NCBI GenBank assembly: GCA_963930645.1
Contig: OZ005654.1
Location: 266,157,700-266,221,699, forward strand
Reading direction: 5' to 3'
DNA from: Salticus scenicus
Taxonomy: Eukaryota; Arthropoda; Arachnida; Araneae; Salticidae
Length of the DNA stretch: 64,000 nt
Each line of letters begins with the position of its first letter. The stretch's first letter is position 1. The position numbers and the translations under genes are program-made. Below the pieces are notes generated by a model. The model was not told where the DNA came from, did not search any database, and was given only the letters and a program-made list of their open reading frames with translations. Positions 21,590 to 32,215 of this stretch are shown in pieces.

Positions 21590-23328
21590 TCGGAAATATT
21601 TTGCGTAACCTTTAAACTAATTTCCAATTCTATGCCCACAATTATCAACAGGAAAACATGCTTTTAAAATTCTAATAAAATTTCATTATATTTGATGGGG
21701 TGTAACCATGTTAAAATAAACTTTTAATAAATATCGACTATAGACCGTAATAGTACGAAATTATTTTACGTATCCCGGAAAAGTAGCCACAGTCATTATA
21801 AACGCCAATAATAAGAATAAACCTAATTAATTATAACTCATTAAATTTTTAAACTAATTTGATATCACTTGGATGATTACAGTATATACTCGGAATTATT
21901 TTGTGTGGTCCCATAAATTATTTATTCAATACATAACCTTTTTTAAGCGTAAACATAATTTTAAGCATCTTTATAATATATGTTAATTTTATTAAGTTCA
22001 ATTCAGCATAAACGCATTAAAGTGTTCGCTTAAATAAAAGTTTTTGTCCATACGCTCTAATGCTACGAAATTCTTTTGCGTGTCTCTGTAAACAAACCAT
22101 AAACATTGTGTACACCAGTAAAAACTATTCAGCTTACTTTGCGTTTGAAATTAATAATTGTTCCAAATTTAACATCGTTTAGATGACTACGTGACATTGT
22201 CAGAGCACTTTTGTAAGGTCCTGTACATTAATTAGAAAGCTTAAGAGCAATTTTATATATTATTTTTAAATATTTTCTTCAAACAACATAAGTTTAAACA
22301 TCTTACTCACGTACGCTAGTTTAATTTTCTTGATTGCAAAGTAAAGATGTTAAAATGCGTTTAAAACCAATTCACCTCATACTCCATAATGTGAAGTATT
22401 TTGGCGTGTCCCTGTATACAATCCATAAAAAGTATAGACATAACAAAATAAATAGCTATTTCTATACCGAGACTGAATATATGTGTCAATTTGCAAGCCA
22501 ATCGGAGAATTTTTGCGGACGCTATTGCGGTACATACAAATTCTTCCCATAGGCCGTAATGATAAAAAAACTTTGGCGTGTCCCTGTACACGAATTACAA
22601 ATGGAATGCATACCCTAAACTATACAGCTAATTTCGTGGGGATCATAAACATGTGTACCAAATTTCAAGTGAATAGCGTGATATTTGCGGCCGCTATCGC
22701 ACGACAGACAGACAGACAGACGGACAGACGGAACACAAAATCCTTTTGAGTCTCAACAGAGGGCCTCCACTGACGTTTCGGCAAAAATTGGAAGTCAATA
22801 GCTTGATTTTTGCGGTGGCTATCACGGTACATACAGATTCTTACCACAGGCCGTAGTGATAGAAAAACTTTGGCGTGTCCCTGTACACGAACTACAAATG
22901 AAATACACACCTAAAACAATACAGCTAATTCCATTGAGCTCATGAATATGTGTACCAAATTGCAAGTCAATAGCGTGATTTTTGTGGCTGCTATCGCGAT
23001 AAATACAAATTCCTCCTTTAGGCCGTGATGATAAGAAAAATTTTGGCGTGTCCCTGTATACGAACTACAAATGGAATACATACCAAAAACTATACAGCTA
23101 ATTTTGTGGGGATCATGAATGTGTGTACAAAATTGCAAGTCAATAGCGTGATTTTTGTGGCCGCTATCGCAATACATACAAATTCCTCCCTTAGGCTGTA
23201 GTGATAAGAAAAACTTTGGCGTGTCCCTGTACACGAACTACAAATGTAATACACACCTAAAACTATACAGCTAATTCCATTGAGCTCATGAATATGTGTA
23301 CCAAATTGCAAGTCAATAGCGTGATTTT
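21590..23328. repeat. 173-bp tandem repeat array of unit A, left part
   Basis: A landmark of the type 'ctttggcgtgtccctgta' occurs at about 22,399, 22,571, 22,868, 23,041 and 23,214, mostly 172-173 bp apart. The 297-bp step includes an internal (GACA)n block with tail (22,703-22,790). More eroded versions occur near 21,597, 21,760, 21,898, 22,073 and 22,205 at 135-175-bp spacing, so decay increases leftwards. Open frames of 70-110 residues in this stretch are by-products of the repeats. Confidence 0.85.
22703..22790. repeat. Internal (GACA)n tract with conserved tail, unit A
   Basis: GACAGACAGACAGACAGACGG and variants are followed by a tail with 'gagtctcaacagagggcc' and 'tgacgtttcggca', then 'aattggaagtcaatagcttg'. 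The same tract-tail-continuation occurs at 31,059-31,160 in unit B, so the ancestral element had an internal as well as a terminal tract. Confidence 0.8.
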
Positions 23329-23980
23329 TGTTGTGATATTTAATCTCAGAACACTTTTATTGACTTTCGTTTTCATATTCCAGACTTTTTGTTTTTTGCT
23401 TCCCGCCAACTGATTGTTTGGTGCACCTGCCGCATCACGTGACGATGTGTCGCGTCTCTCTACGAATACACTGTAATACTTTTTTCAGTCATGTAACTTT
23501 TCTGATTCGGAACTGACATTCCATTTTCTTATTCTTTTTAATCGTAATATTTTTTTTTTTGTCTAAGATGAATAAATTTAAAGGCAAAACATCTAGGCAT
23601 TCTTTTATTATGCAGCAATATGTGAATTATCCTGAATAGTAATTAATCTACATATTATGTAAGATTTCACAGACTAATCTAAATTCATTATAGGAAAAGA
23701 AGTAGTTACGGTCTAAAACAGAAGTCCATTAAATATATATATATGCATTTTTTCATCTAATTTCAAGTGTACAATCTGATGATAAATTAAAAGGATTGTT
23801 CTTCACCAATGGCATATATGATTACCTGTGACAACCCAGGTAAGTCAAACTTTATTTAATTATATGACTGTTGTTTTTTTCCAAACAAAGAATTATTTGT
23901 TATAAAATATATTTGAAATAACTAATTTGAGGAAGCTGCGAATTCATGCTTTCATTCATTTATATAGTATTCTTCTATCA
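23329..23980 (+). repeat. 5' LTR of the copia element
   Basis: Starts TGTTGTGATATTTAATC and ends CTTCTATCA, a standard TG...CA pair. Matches 28,146-28,796. Differences include single-base changes near 23,467, 23,496, 23,517 and 23,642. Confidence 0.92.
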
Positions 23981-24203
23981 GATCATGAGGACTGAAGTGA
24001 CACTAAATCGAAAGTATTGAAAAGTACTTAGAAAGTTATTTAAGTTTATCTTCTTCTTCTAGTACTTATTTTTATGAAAACTATTTAATTTTATTTTCTT
24101 CTTCAAGTACTATATATCCAAACTGTGTTGATTTAAAATATTAAATGAATATTTACGTATTGAACAAATATTAACAAAACTGCTACAAAAATTTTGTTTA
24201 AGT

Positions 24204-24830
24204 ATGTCAGCAACAAAAGATATACAAATTGAACCGCTGAACTCCACAAATTATAATGTGTGGAAGTTTCGTATTGAGATGTACTTGCAAAAAGAGGATC
24301 TTTTTACAGTCATTACTGACCATCCTCCCAACCCAATAACCGATCAGTGGCGTTCAAAAAATGGAAAAGCCAGAGCTATTATTAATTTACTTATTGATAA
24401 TGATCAGATTGTTTACGTTATGAATCTAGATACAGCACGAGAGTGCTGGAATGCTCTGCGCCAAGTCCACGAAAGATCATCACTTACCAGTAAGCTTTTC
24501 TTACTTAGGAAACTTTATTCCATAAAATTAATGGAAAGTGGTGATGTAAACCAACATATAGCTGATATATATAAAACACGCGACAGACTCACTGCCATAG
24601 GTGAAGTCATAGATGAATCGCACCTAGCTGCATTAATGCTGTGCTCACTCCCTCCTTCGTATGACGTTCTCATAACAAGTCTCGAATCGAGAGACGAAGC
24701 GCAATTGACACCTGAATATATACGAAACAAATTAGCTGATGAATATGCCAAAAGGCTTGAAAACAAAACTGTTCAAAATTCAGCGTTAAAAGTCCAAAAC
24801 AATAACAAATCGGCTATAAGAAATAGATAA
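24204..24830 (+). pseudogene. copia gag
   Basis: The 208-residue frame starts ATGTCAGCAACA and contains the features of the copia gag family: a YNVWKFRIEMYL block near residue 20, ECWNALRQVHE near residue 90, and LMLCSLPPSYDVLITSL near residue 145. Gag forms the particle shell. The frame stops at 24,830; the zinc knuckle CKYCKKSKHNIEDC follows in a different frame at about 24,850-24,895, so a frameshift separates gag from its nucleocapsid end. Confidence 0.85.
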
Positions 24831-24843
24831 TATTTCTAATAAG

Positions 24844-25425
24844 AAATTCTGCAAATACTGTAAGAAAAGTAAGCACAACATCGAAGATTGTTATAAGTTG
24901 AAAAATAAAAATAATTCTAATATTAAAAATTACACTAAAAATTTCAACAAAAAACCCAACTTCAGATCCAACATATGCTCTCAGAACAATGAGAAGCCAG
25001 ATAGCGCTCGAATTGCAGAGGGGAGCAATAAACCAAAAGCTGATAAATTGTATTCTTTTTATGTTGGAGATAAAACTGTAAATTGGGTGGTTGATTCAGG
25101 GTCGTCTTCACATATCTGCAATGATAAACTAAAATTTCGCGAACTTAAAAATAACGTTTCTAACGTCACTATCGCGAACGGCACGCAACTAAAATCTTTG
25201 GGTTCCGGTACTGTGGATTTGTATACCGTAAATTCGGAAAACACACAGAACAAAATAACACTTAAAAATGTTCTTTATGTCCCTGAAATAGAAACTAATT
25301 TAATTTCTATAAAAAGAGCAACAGAGAATGGTTGTATCGCTGTATTTGATGATAAAACCTGTAAAATTGTAAATCAGGGTAATACATGCATTGAGGGATA
25401 TGTGAAAGATAACTTATATGAATGA
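24844..25425 (+). pseudogene. copia zinc knuckle and aspartic protease
   Basis: After the zinc knuckle (CCHC, about 24,850-24,895) a frame runs to 25,425 with WVVDSGSSSHICND, the active site of copia proteases (DSGSS), and VLYVPEIETNLISI, a typical downstream motif. The protease cuts the gag-pol polyprotein. A TGA at 25,423-25,425 interrupts the frame; the same frame continues into integrase, so this is a nonsense change rather than a natural end. Confidence 0.85.
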
Positions 25426-27441
25426 CAATTAAATTATTCTGAAAACAAACACACAGCGAACATTGTAATACAAACTTGTGATAACGAAAATTGCATAAAC
25501 AAGTGGCATGTGAAACTTGGCCATAGAAACACTAACCACATTAAAGATTTAGTTAACAAGGACATGGCTGTGGGTATAAAATTAAATGATTGCAAACATA
25601 ATACTGAATGTAAAACATGCATAATGTCAAAATTAACTGATTCACCTTACCCCAAAGCTGCACAATTTAGAGCCTCCGTACCACTCGAACTGCTCCACAC
25701 AGACTTATGTGGCCCTATGAAAACCCCCACTGTAGGTGGAAAATATTACTTTCTTACATTTATCGACGATTACAGTCGTTATACTATTATATATTTGCTA
25801 AGAAATAAGTTTGAGGTATTTTCTAAGTTAAAGGAATATGTGGCTATGACCGCAAACAAATTTGGCCGAAAAGTGCAAGCAATTCGCTCCGACAACGGGG
25901 GTGAATACACTAGTATGGAAGTAAATGAATTTTTGAATAAAGAAGGAATTGAGCACCAGTTTACCGTTCCTTACTCTAGTGCTCAGAACGGCGTGGCAGA
26001 ACGTAAAAATCGTACGCTGACCGAGATGGCACGCTGTCTGCTTAAAGACAGTAATTTACCGAATTCCTTTTGGGGGGAAGCCGTAAATACTGCAAATTAC
26101 ATACAAAATAGGCTCCCGACCTCCTCGTGCGACTCAACTCCTTACGAAAAATGGACCGGCCGTAAACCCGATTTATCAAATATAAAAAAATTCGGATGTC
26201 GCGCATACGCATATGTACATAAAATACATAGGGGAAAACTGGATAGCACCGCTCAAGAAGGAATCTTTGTGGGATATGATAATCGTAGCAAAGGCTACAG
26301 AATTTGCACAAACAATAAAAATGTAATAATTAGCAGAACAGTAAAATTCTTGGAAGATGAGAATAGAGAATCCCACAATAATGAAACATCACAAATCAAG
26401 AATGAAAATTCAAATGATGAAATTCCGGTGTCCAAATTACCAATATTAGATACTGATATAGATATAGATATTGCGGGCGATAACGATAGTTCGGATGACA
26501 CGCAAAATCTGCCGCGACGATCACAACGATTAAATAAAGGTGTTCCGCCCGACAGATTTGCATTTGCAGTAAATGACAAAAGAATTGATGAGCCTAAGTG
26601 TTTTGATGATATACTAAAAATTCAAAACCCAGCTGAAAAAGAAAATTGGCTGAACGCCACACTCGACGAAATGAATTCACTCAGACAAAACAATACTTGG
26701 GAACTTGTTGACGCTCAACCAGGGACCAAAGTAGTAGGGTATAAGTGGGCGTTCAAGGCCAAATACAATAGCCAAGGACAAGTCGAGAAATATAAAGCCA
26801 GGCTTGTTGCCAAGGGTTTTTCTCAAAAATACGGGGTGGACTATGACGAAACTTTTGCACCAGTTGCATCGCATACCACTCCAAGAAGTTTCTTGACCAT
26901 GTCACTATATAAAAATTTGAATCTAAGGCATGTAGATATCAAAACTGCTTTCCTACATGGAAATTTGCAAGAAGATGTATACATGCATCAACCCGAGGGT
27001 TATGTTGTCCAGGGCGAAGAAAATAAAATATGTAAGTTAAAGAAAGCGATATATGGCTTGAAACAAGCCGCTAGAGCGTGGAATTTGAAAATTAATGAAT
27101 CATTGTGTAAATTAGGATTTAAACAAAGTCAACATGACAAGTGTTTATATATCCGTAACAAAGATAACACAGAAACTTACATTCTTATGTATGTTGATGA
27201 CCTATTTATAGCTGGTAAAAATCACAATATTGACATACTAATTAATCAACTTAGGGAAGAATATCCATTAACCCACCTTGGGGAAGCCAAATATTACCTC
27301 GGCATAAATATAGAAAGACCTTGTAAAGGGGTAATTACGCTTGATCAAAATAATAAAATACGAGACATTGTAACCAAATTTGGGCTAGATAACGCACGGC
27401 CCTCTCACACCGATAGAACCAGGGTATATAAAATTAACTGA
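25426..27441 (+). pseudogene. copia integrase and reverse transcriptase
   Basis: From 25,510 one frame of 643 residues holds an HHCC finger (WHVKLGHRN...CKTC), the DDE core (LHTDLCGP, RSDNGGEYT, AERKNRTL), and the copia RT. The RT shows a VVGYKWAFKAKYN block, KARLVAKGFSQ, HVDIKTAFLHG, IYGLKQAARAWN and the active site YVDDLFIAG. Integrase inserts the copy and RT makes it. The frame ends at 27,441 after a frameshift near 27,410, just before the RNase H part. The domains look complete and little changed. Confidence 0.9.
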
Positions 27442-28121
27442 TAATGACAATCTCTTACCAAACAACACAATGTACAGACAGGCTATAGGCGCGTTACTTT
27501 ACATTTCTACAGTATCGCGACCTGATATAAGTGTTGCCGTTTGCATCTTAAGCCGTAGAACGAAAATCCTAGAGCGAAAGACTGGGAGGCAGTTAAAAGT
27601 GTTATTAGATATTTGAAAAATACCCAAGATATTAAATTAAAACTTTGTAACTCTGGTGAACCTGTTCTTAGAGCATATTCGGATTCGGATTGGGCCAATG
27701 ACCCAAGTGATAGAAAGTCCATCACAGGAAATTTATTTATATTGGATATTATTTTTGGACTTCGAAGAAACAGTCCTGTGTGTCCATGTCTTCAGCAGAG
27801 GCTGAGTATGTCGCAGCTGCGAGTGCTGCACTTGAAATACAGTGGCTCAACAAACTACTGGATGATTTAAATTTGCCGCAACAATGTCCTATAGTGATGT
27901 ACCAGGACAACCAATCTACCATCAAGATTGCTGAAAATGATAAATTCCACTCTAAAACAAAACACCTACAGCTGAGATTTCATCTTCTGCGAAACCTAAT
28001 ACAACAAGGCCTAATCAAGCTTCAATACAAACCTACCAAAGAAATGACCGCCGATACCCTAACAAAAGCTCTGCCAAAAACTGATTTTAATAGACATAGA
28101 AATGCATTAATGAACAATTGA
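27442..28121 (+). pseudogene. copia RNase H end of pol
   Basis: Fragments in three frames: YRQAIGALLYIS near 27,475-27,510, YSDSDWANDPSDRKS near 27,675-27,720, then SSAEAEYVA and QDNQSTIKIA in the frame ending at 28,121. Together they carry the acidic residues of copia RNase H, which removes RNA from the RNA/DNA hybrid. Breaks lie near 27,545 and 27,745. The last frame ends shortly before the polypurine tract and 3' LTR. Confidence 0.87.
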
Positions 28122-28145
28122 AAAATTTCTGAGCGTAAGAGGGGG

Positions 28146-28796
28146 TGTTGTGATATTTAATCTCAGAACACTTTTATTGACTTTCGTTTTCATATTCCAG
28201 ACTTTTTGTTTTTTGCTTCCCGCCAACTGATTGTTTGGTGCACCTGCCGCATCACGTGACGATGTGTCGCGTCTCTCTACGAGTACACTGTAATACTTTT
28301 TTCGGTCATGTAACTTTTCTGATTCGGAACTGACGTTCCATTTTCTTATTCTTTTTAATCGTAATATTTTTTTTTTGTCTAAGATGAATAAATTTAAAGG
28401 CAAAACATCTAGGCATTCTTTTATTATGCAGCAATATGTGAATTATCCTGAATAGTAACTAATCTACATATTAAGTAAGATTTCACAGACTAATCTAAAT
28501 TCATTATAGGAAAAGAAGTAGTTACGGTCTAAAACAGAAGTCCATTAAATATATATATATGCATTTTTTCATCTAATTTCAAGTGTACAATCTGATGATA
28601 AATTAAAAGGATTGTTCTTCACCAATGGCATATATGATTACCTGTGACAACCCAGGTAAGTCAAACTTTATTTAATTATATGACTGTTGTTTTTTTTCAA
28701 ACAAAGAATTATTTGTTATAAAATATATTTGAAATAACTAATTTGACGAAGCTGCGAATTCATGCCTTCATTCATTTATATAGTATTCTTCTATCA
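28146..28796 (+). repeat. 3' LTR of the copia element
   Basis: Same ends as the 5' LTR. It is preceded by AAGAGGGGG (polypurine tract) and followed by ATTTT, the second copy of the target duplication. Confidence 0.92.
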
Positions 28797-29509
28797 ATTT
28801 TTGTGGCCGCTGTCGCGATACATACAAATTCCTCCCTTAGGCCGTAATGATAAGAAAAACTTTGGCGTATCCCTGTATACGAACTACAAATGGAATATAT
28901 ACCAAAAACTATACAGCTAATTTTGTGGGGATCATGAATGTGTGTACCAAATTTCAAGTCAATAGCGTGATTTTTGTGGCCGCTATCGCAATACATACAA
29001 ATTCCTCCCTTAGGCCGTAATGATAAGAAAAACTTTGGCGTATCCCTGTATACGAACTACAAATGGAATACATACCAAAAACTATGCAGCTGATTTTGTG
29101 GGGCTCATGAACATGTGTACCAAATTTCAAGTCAATAGCGTGATTTTTGTGGCCGCTATCGCAATACATACAAATTCCTCCCTTAGGCCGTAATGACAAG
29201 AAAAACTTTGGCGTATCCCTGTATACGAACTACAAATGGAATACATACCAAAAACTATGCAGCTGATTTTGTGGGGCTCATGAACATGTGTACTAAATTT
29301 CAAATCAATAGCGCTATTTTTGCGGCCGCTACCGCGATACATACAAATTCCTCCCATAGGCCGTAATGATAAGAAAAACTTTGGCGTGTCCCTGTATACG
29401 AACTACAAATGGAATACATACCAAAAACTATACAGCTGATTTCGTAGGGCTCATGAACATGTGTACCAAATTTCAAGTCAATAGAGCTATTTTTGCGGCC
29501 GCTATCGCC
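28797..29509. repeat. 173-bp tandem repeat array of unit A, right part
   Basis: The 'ctttggcg' landmark recurs at about 28,860, 29,033, 29,206 and 29,379, exactly 173 bp apart. Monomers here are far more alike than those at the left end of the unit. The array runs straight into the terminal (GACA)n tract at 29,510. Confidence 0.9.
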
Positions 29510-29589
29510 GACAGACAGACAGACAGACAGACAGACACAGCCCAAAACCGTTTTGAGTCTCAACAGAGGGCCTCCACTGACGTTTCGGC
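29510..29589. repeat. Terminal (GACA)n tract and conserved end of unit A
   Basis: About seven GACA repeats, then the tail with 'gagtctcaacagagggcc' and 'tgacgtttcggc'. The next base starts the left end of unit B (AATAACTAGTGG). Nothing lies between the two units. Confidence 0.85.
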
Positions 29590-29650
29590 AATAACTAGTG
29601 GATCTGCAGATCAGGAGCCTCAACGTCCTATTTGCATCAGGGAATAGAGT

Positions 29651-30690
29651 GTCCGGAGATGAGAGAAGTCGTGTAGAGCCGCACCAGATTGTAAAAACGT
29701 GAGAAAAAGGGCGGCTTTGGCCTTTCTCACGGTTTTGTGAGGTCTAACTGCAATAGAGACAGTGTCCGGAGATGAGAGAAGTCGTGTAGAGCCGCACCAG
29801 ATTGTAAAAACGTGAGAAAAATGACGGCTTTGGCCGTTTAGTAAGGTCTAACTGCAACGTTTCCGGCTGCAATCTGTAAGAGACTGTGTCCGGAGATGAG
29901 AGAAGTCGTGTAGAGCCGCACCAGATTGTAAAAACGTGAGAAAAATGGCGGCTTTGGCCTTTCTCACTGTTTAGTGAGGTGTAACTGCAACGTTTCCGGT
30001 TACAATCTGTAAGAGACAGTGTCCGGAGATGAGAGAAGTCGTGTAGAGCCGCACCAGATTGTAAAAACGTGAGAAAAACGGCGGCTTTGGCCTTTCTCAC
30101 GGTTCTGTGAAGTCAAATTGCAACGATTCCGATTGCAATCTTTAAAAGACAGTGTCCGAAGATGAGAAAAGTCGTGTAGAGCCGCGCCAGATTGTAAAAA
30201 CGTGAGAAAAATGGCGGCTTTGGCCTTTCTTACGGTTTTGTGAAGTCTAACTGGAATAGAGACAGTATCTGGAGATGAGAAAAGTCGTGTAGAGCCGCAC
30301 CAGATTGTAAAAACGTGAGAAAAATGGCGGCTTTGGCCTTTCTCACTGTTTAGTGAGGTCTAACTGCAACGTTTCCGGCTGCAATCTGTAAGAGACAGTG
30401 TCCGGAGATGAGAGAAGCCGTGTAGAGCCGCACCAGATTGTGAAAACGCGAGAAAAATGGCGGCTTTGGTCTTTCTCACTGTTTTGTGAGGTCTAACTGC
30501 AACGTTTCCGGCTGCAATCTTTAAGAGACAGTGTCCGGAGATGAGAGAAGTCGTGCAGAGCCGCACCAGATTGTAAAAACATGAGAAAAATGGCGGCTTT
30601 GGCCTTTCTCTCGGTTTTGTGAGGTCTAACTGCAAGAGAGACAGTGCTCGGAGATGAGAGAAGTCGTGTAGAGCCGCACCAAATTTTAAA
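29651..30690. repeat. Minisatellite of nine ~111/133-bp units in unit B
   Basis: The block 'gtccggagatgagagaagtc' starts at about 29,651, 29,764, 29,888, 30,021, 30,154, 30,264, 30,400, 30,533 and 30,644. Spacings are near 133 when the stretch 'gtttccggctgcaatctgta' is present and near 111 when it is missing; one step is 124. Units include 'gccgcaccagattgtaaaaacgtgag'. The array is absent from unit A. Frames of about 90-120 residues across it are repeat artefacts. Confidence 0.9.
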
Positions 30691-30767
30691 ACAATATACA
30701 GTATATCATTATTAACATTTCACATTGGCAAGTTAATTGTATGATACATTATTTGTATCACACAAGG

Positions 30768-30890
30768 ATGGAAAGCGTCAGCTGACGGTGACGTGAGTTC
30801 AAAGATTTTTGTTCACCCAAAATTATCACTTCAAATGGAAAGCGTCAGCTGACGATGACGCGAGTTCAAAGATTTTTGTTCACCCAAAAG
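30768..30890. repeat. 67-bp direct duplication with GTCAGCTGAC palindrome
   Basis: The sequence beginning 'atggaaagcgtcagctgacg' occurs at 30,768 and again at 30,835, each ending in 'gatttttgttcacccaaaa'. It joins the minisatellite to the 173-bp array. Confidence 0.8.
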
Positions 30891-30920
30891 TGTTCAACGT
30901 GCCTAAAGAAGTTTTCACTT

Positions 30921-31974
30921 CAAAAACTTTGGCGTGTCCCTGTACGCGAACTACAAATGGAATGCATACCCAAAACTATACAGCTAATTTCGTGGGGATC
31001 ATGAACATGTGTACAAAATTTCAAGTCAATAGCGTGATTTTTGCGGCCGCTATCGCACGACAGACAGACAGACAGACGGACGGACAGACGGAACCCAAAA
31101 TCCTTTTGAGTCTCAACAGAGGGCCACCACTGACGTTTCGGCGAAAATTGGAAGTCAATAGCTTGATTTTTGCGGTGGCTATCGCGGTACATACAGATTC
31201 TTCCCATAGGCCGTAATGATTGAAAATCTTTGGCATGTCCCTGTACACGAACTACAAATGGAATACACACCTAAAACTATACAGCTGATTCCGTTGGGCT
31301 CATGAACATGTGTACCAAATTGCAAGTCAATAGCGTGATTATTGTAGCCGCTATCGCGGTACATACAAATTCCTCCCATAGGCCGTCATGATAAGAAAAA
31401 CTTTGGCGTGTCCCTGTACACGAATTACAAATGGAATACACACCCAAAACTATACAGCTGATTTCGTGGGGCACATGAACACGTGTATCAAATTGCTAGT
31501 CAATAGCGTGATTTTTGTGGCCGCTATCGCGATACATACAAATTCCTCCCATAGACCGTAATGATAAGAAAAACTTTGGCGTGTCTCTGTATACGAACTA
31601 CAATTGGAATACATACCAAAAACTCTACAGGTGATTTCGTGGGGCTCATGAACATGTGTACCAAATTTCAAGTCAATAGCGCTATTTATGCGGCCGCTAT
31701 CGCGATACATACAAATTCCTCCCATAGGCCGTAATGATAAGAAAAACTTTAGCGTGTCCCTGTATACGAACTACAAATGGAATACACACCAAAAACTATA
31801 CAGCTGATTTCGTGAGGCTCATGAACATGTGTACCAAATTTCAAGTCAATAGCTCTATTTTTGCGGCCGCTATCGCGCGACAGACAGACAGACAGACAGA
31901 TAGACAGACAGACACACAGACACAGCCCAAAACCGTTTTGAGTCTCAACAGAGGGCCTCCACTGATGTTTCGGC
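30921..31974. repeat. 173-bp tandem repeat array of unit B with two (GACA)n tracts
   Basis: Landmarks at about 30,927, 31,228, 31,401, 31,574 and 31,747. Steps are 173 bp except the first (301), which contains the internal GACA tract (31,059-31,090) and tail. A longer tract (31,879-31,925) and tail end the unit. The plan is the same as in unit A. Confidence 0.88.
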
Positions 31975-32215
31975 AATTACAGCTTACAACAATAAAATCT
32001 AGATATTTAGTACAACTATTCATTTTACACTCAAAGTTAACTATACCTAGGGGCTTAATTATGTTTCCTCCATAAGCTTCTAAAATAATATCAGTAGGAC
32101 TAATGGAATAATTACTCTTTACAGACTTAAGCAAATCATAATGTATTATATTTACAAATGAACCAGTATCTAATTTAACTGATAAGATTTTATTTCCTAC
32201 CTTTATTTTTTGCAT
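31975..32215 (-). pseudogene. gypsy-1 aspartic protease
   Basis: On the minus strand the frame from 32,215 reads KLDTGSFVNII (active site DTG) and later LEAYGGNIIKPLG and LDFIVVSC, a normal retropepsin layout of about 80 residues. It runs into unit B at 31,975 and changes to foreign sequence. Its continuation, the start of RT, is at 20,678. The protease would have cut the gag-pol polyprotein. Confidence 0.87.

Larger units (their letters stand above)
23329..28796 (+). mobile_element. Ty1/copia element with both LTRs
   Basis: LTRs of 652 and 651 bp (about nine differences) bracket gag, protease, integrase, RT and RNase H in the copia order. ATTTT is repeated at 23,324-23,328 and 28,797-28,801, and joining the outer flanks restores a normal 173-bp repeat monomer, so the element inserted into the satellite of unit A. 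A purine-rich GAGGGGG precedes the 3' LTR. Several frame breaks make it non-functional. Confidence 0.92.
20679..29589 (-). mobile_element. Helentron/HINE-like satellite element, unit A (interrupted by copia)
   Basis: The plus-strand left end is AATAACTAGTGG followed by the palindrome GATCTGCAGATC; the right end is a (GACA)n tract and a conserved tail ending in ACTGACGTTTCGGC. Read on the minus strand, that gives a hairpin followed by CTAG near the 3' terminus, and between the ends lie 173-bp tandem repeats. Tandem repeats plus a GACA microsatellite are known from Helentron-associated non-autonomous elements (DINE/HINE, bivalve 'pearl'). No coding sequence of its own was seen. It directly abuts unit B without target duplication. 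The exact ends are ambiguous by about three bases. Assignment to Helentrons is inference. Confidence 0.6.
29590..31974 (-). mobile_element. Helentron/HINE-like satellite element, unit B
   Basis: It has the same left end (AATAACTAGTGG plus GATCTGCAGATC) and the same right end ((GACA)n, tail ending in TTTCGGC) as unit A, in the same orientation and directly adjoining it. Between the ends are a 111/133-bp minisatellite (29,651-30,690), a 67-bp duplication, the 173-bp array and an internal GACA block. Past its right end the gypsy-1 protease begins at once. Head-to-tail tandems without target duplications are typical of rolling-circle elements; the class remains inference. Confidence 0.6.

Noticed and set aside
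22703..31925. Regular repeats with conserved blocks suggested a CRISPR array.
   Set aside because: The units are 173 bp head-to-tail with no unique spacers, the genome is clearly eukaryotic, and the tracts are GACA microsatellites.
22334..31976. Many open frames of 60-135 residues on both strands with similar proteins.
   Set aside because: They are translations of the 173-bp and 111/133-bp tandem repeats; the same words appear in shifted positions and no family is recognisable.
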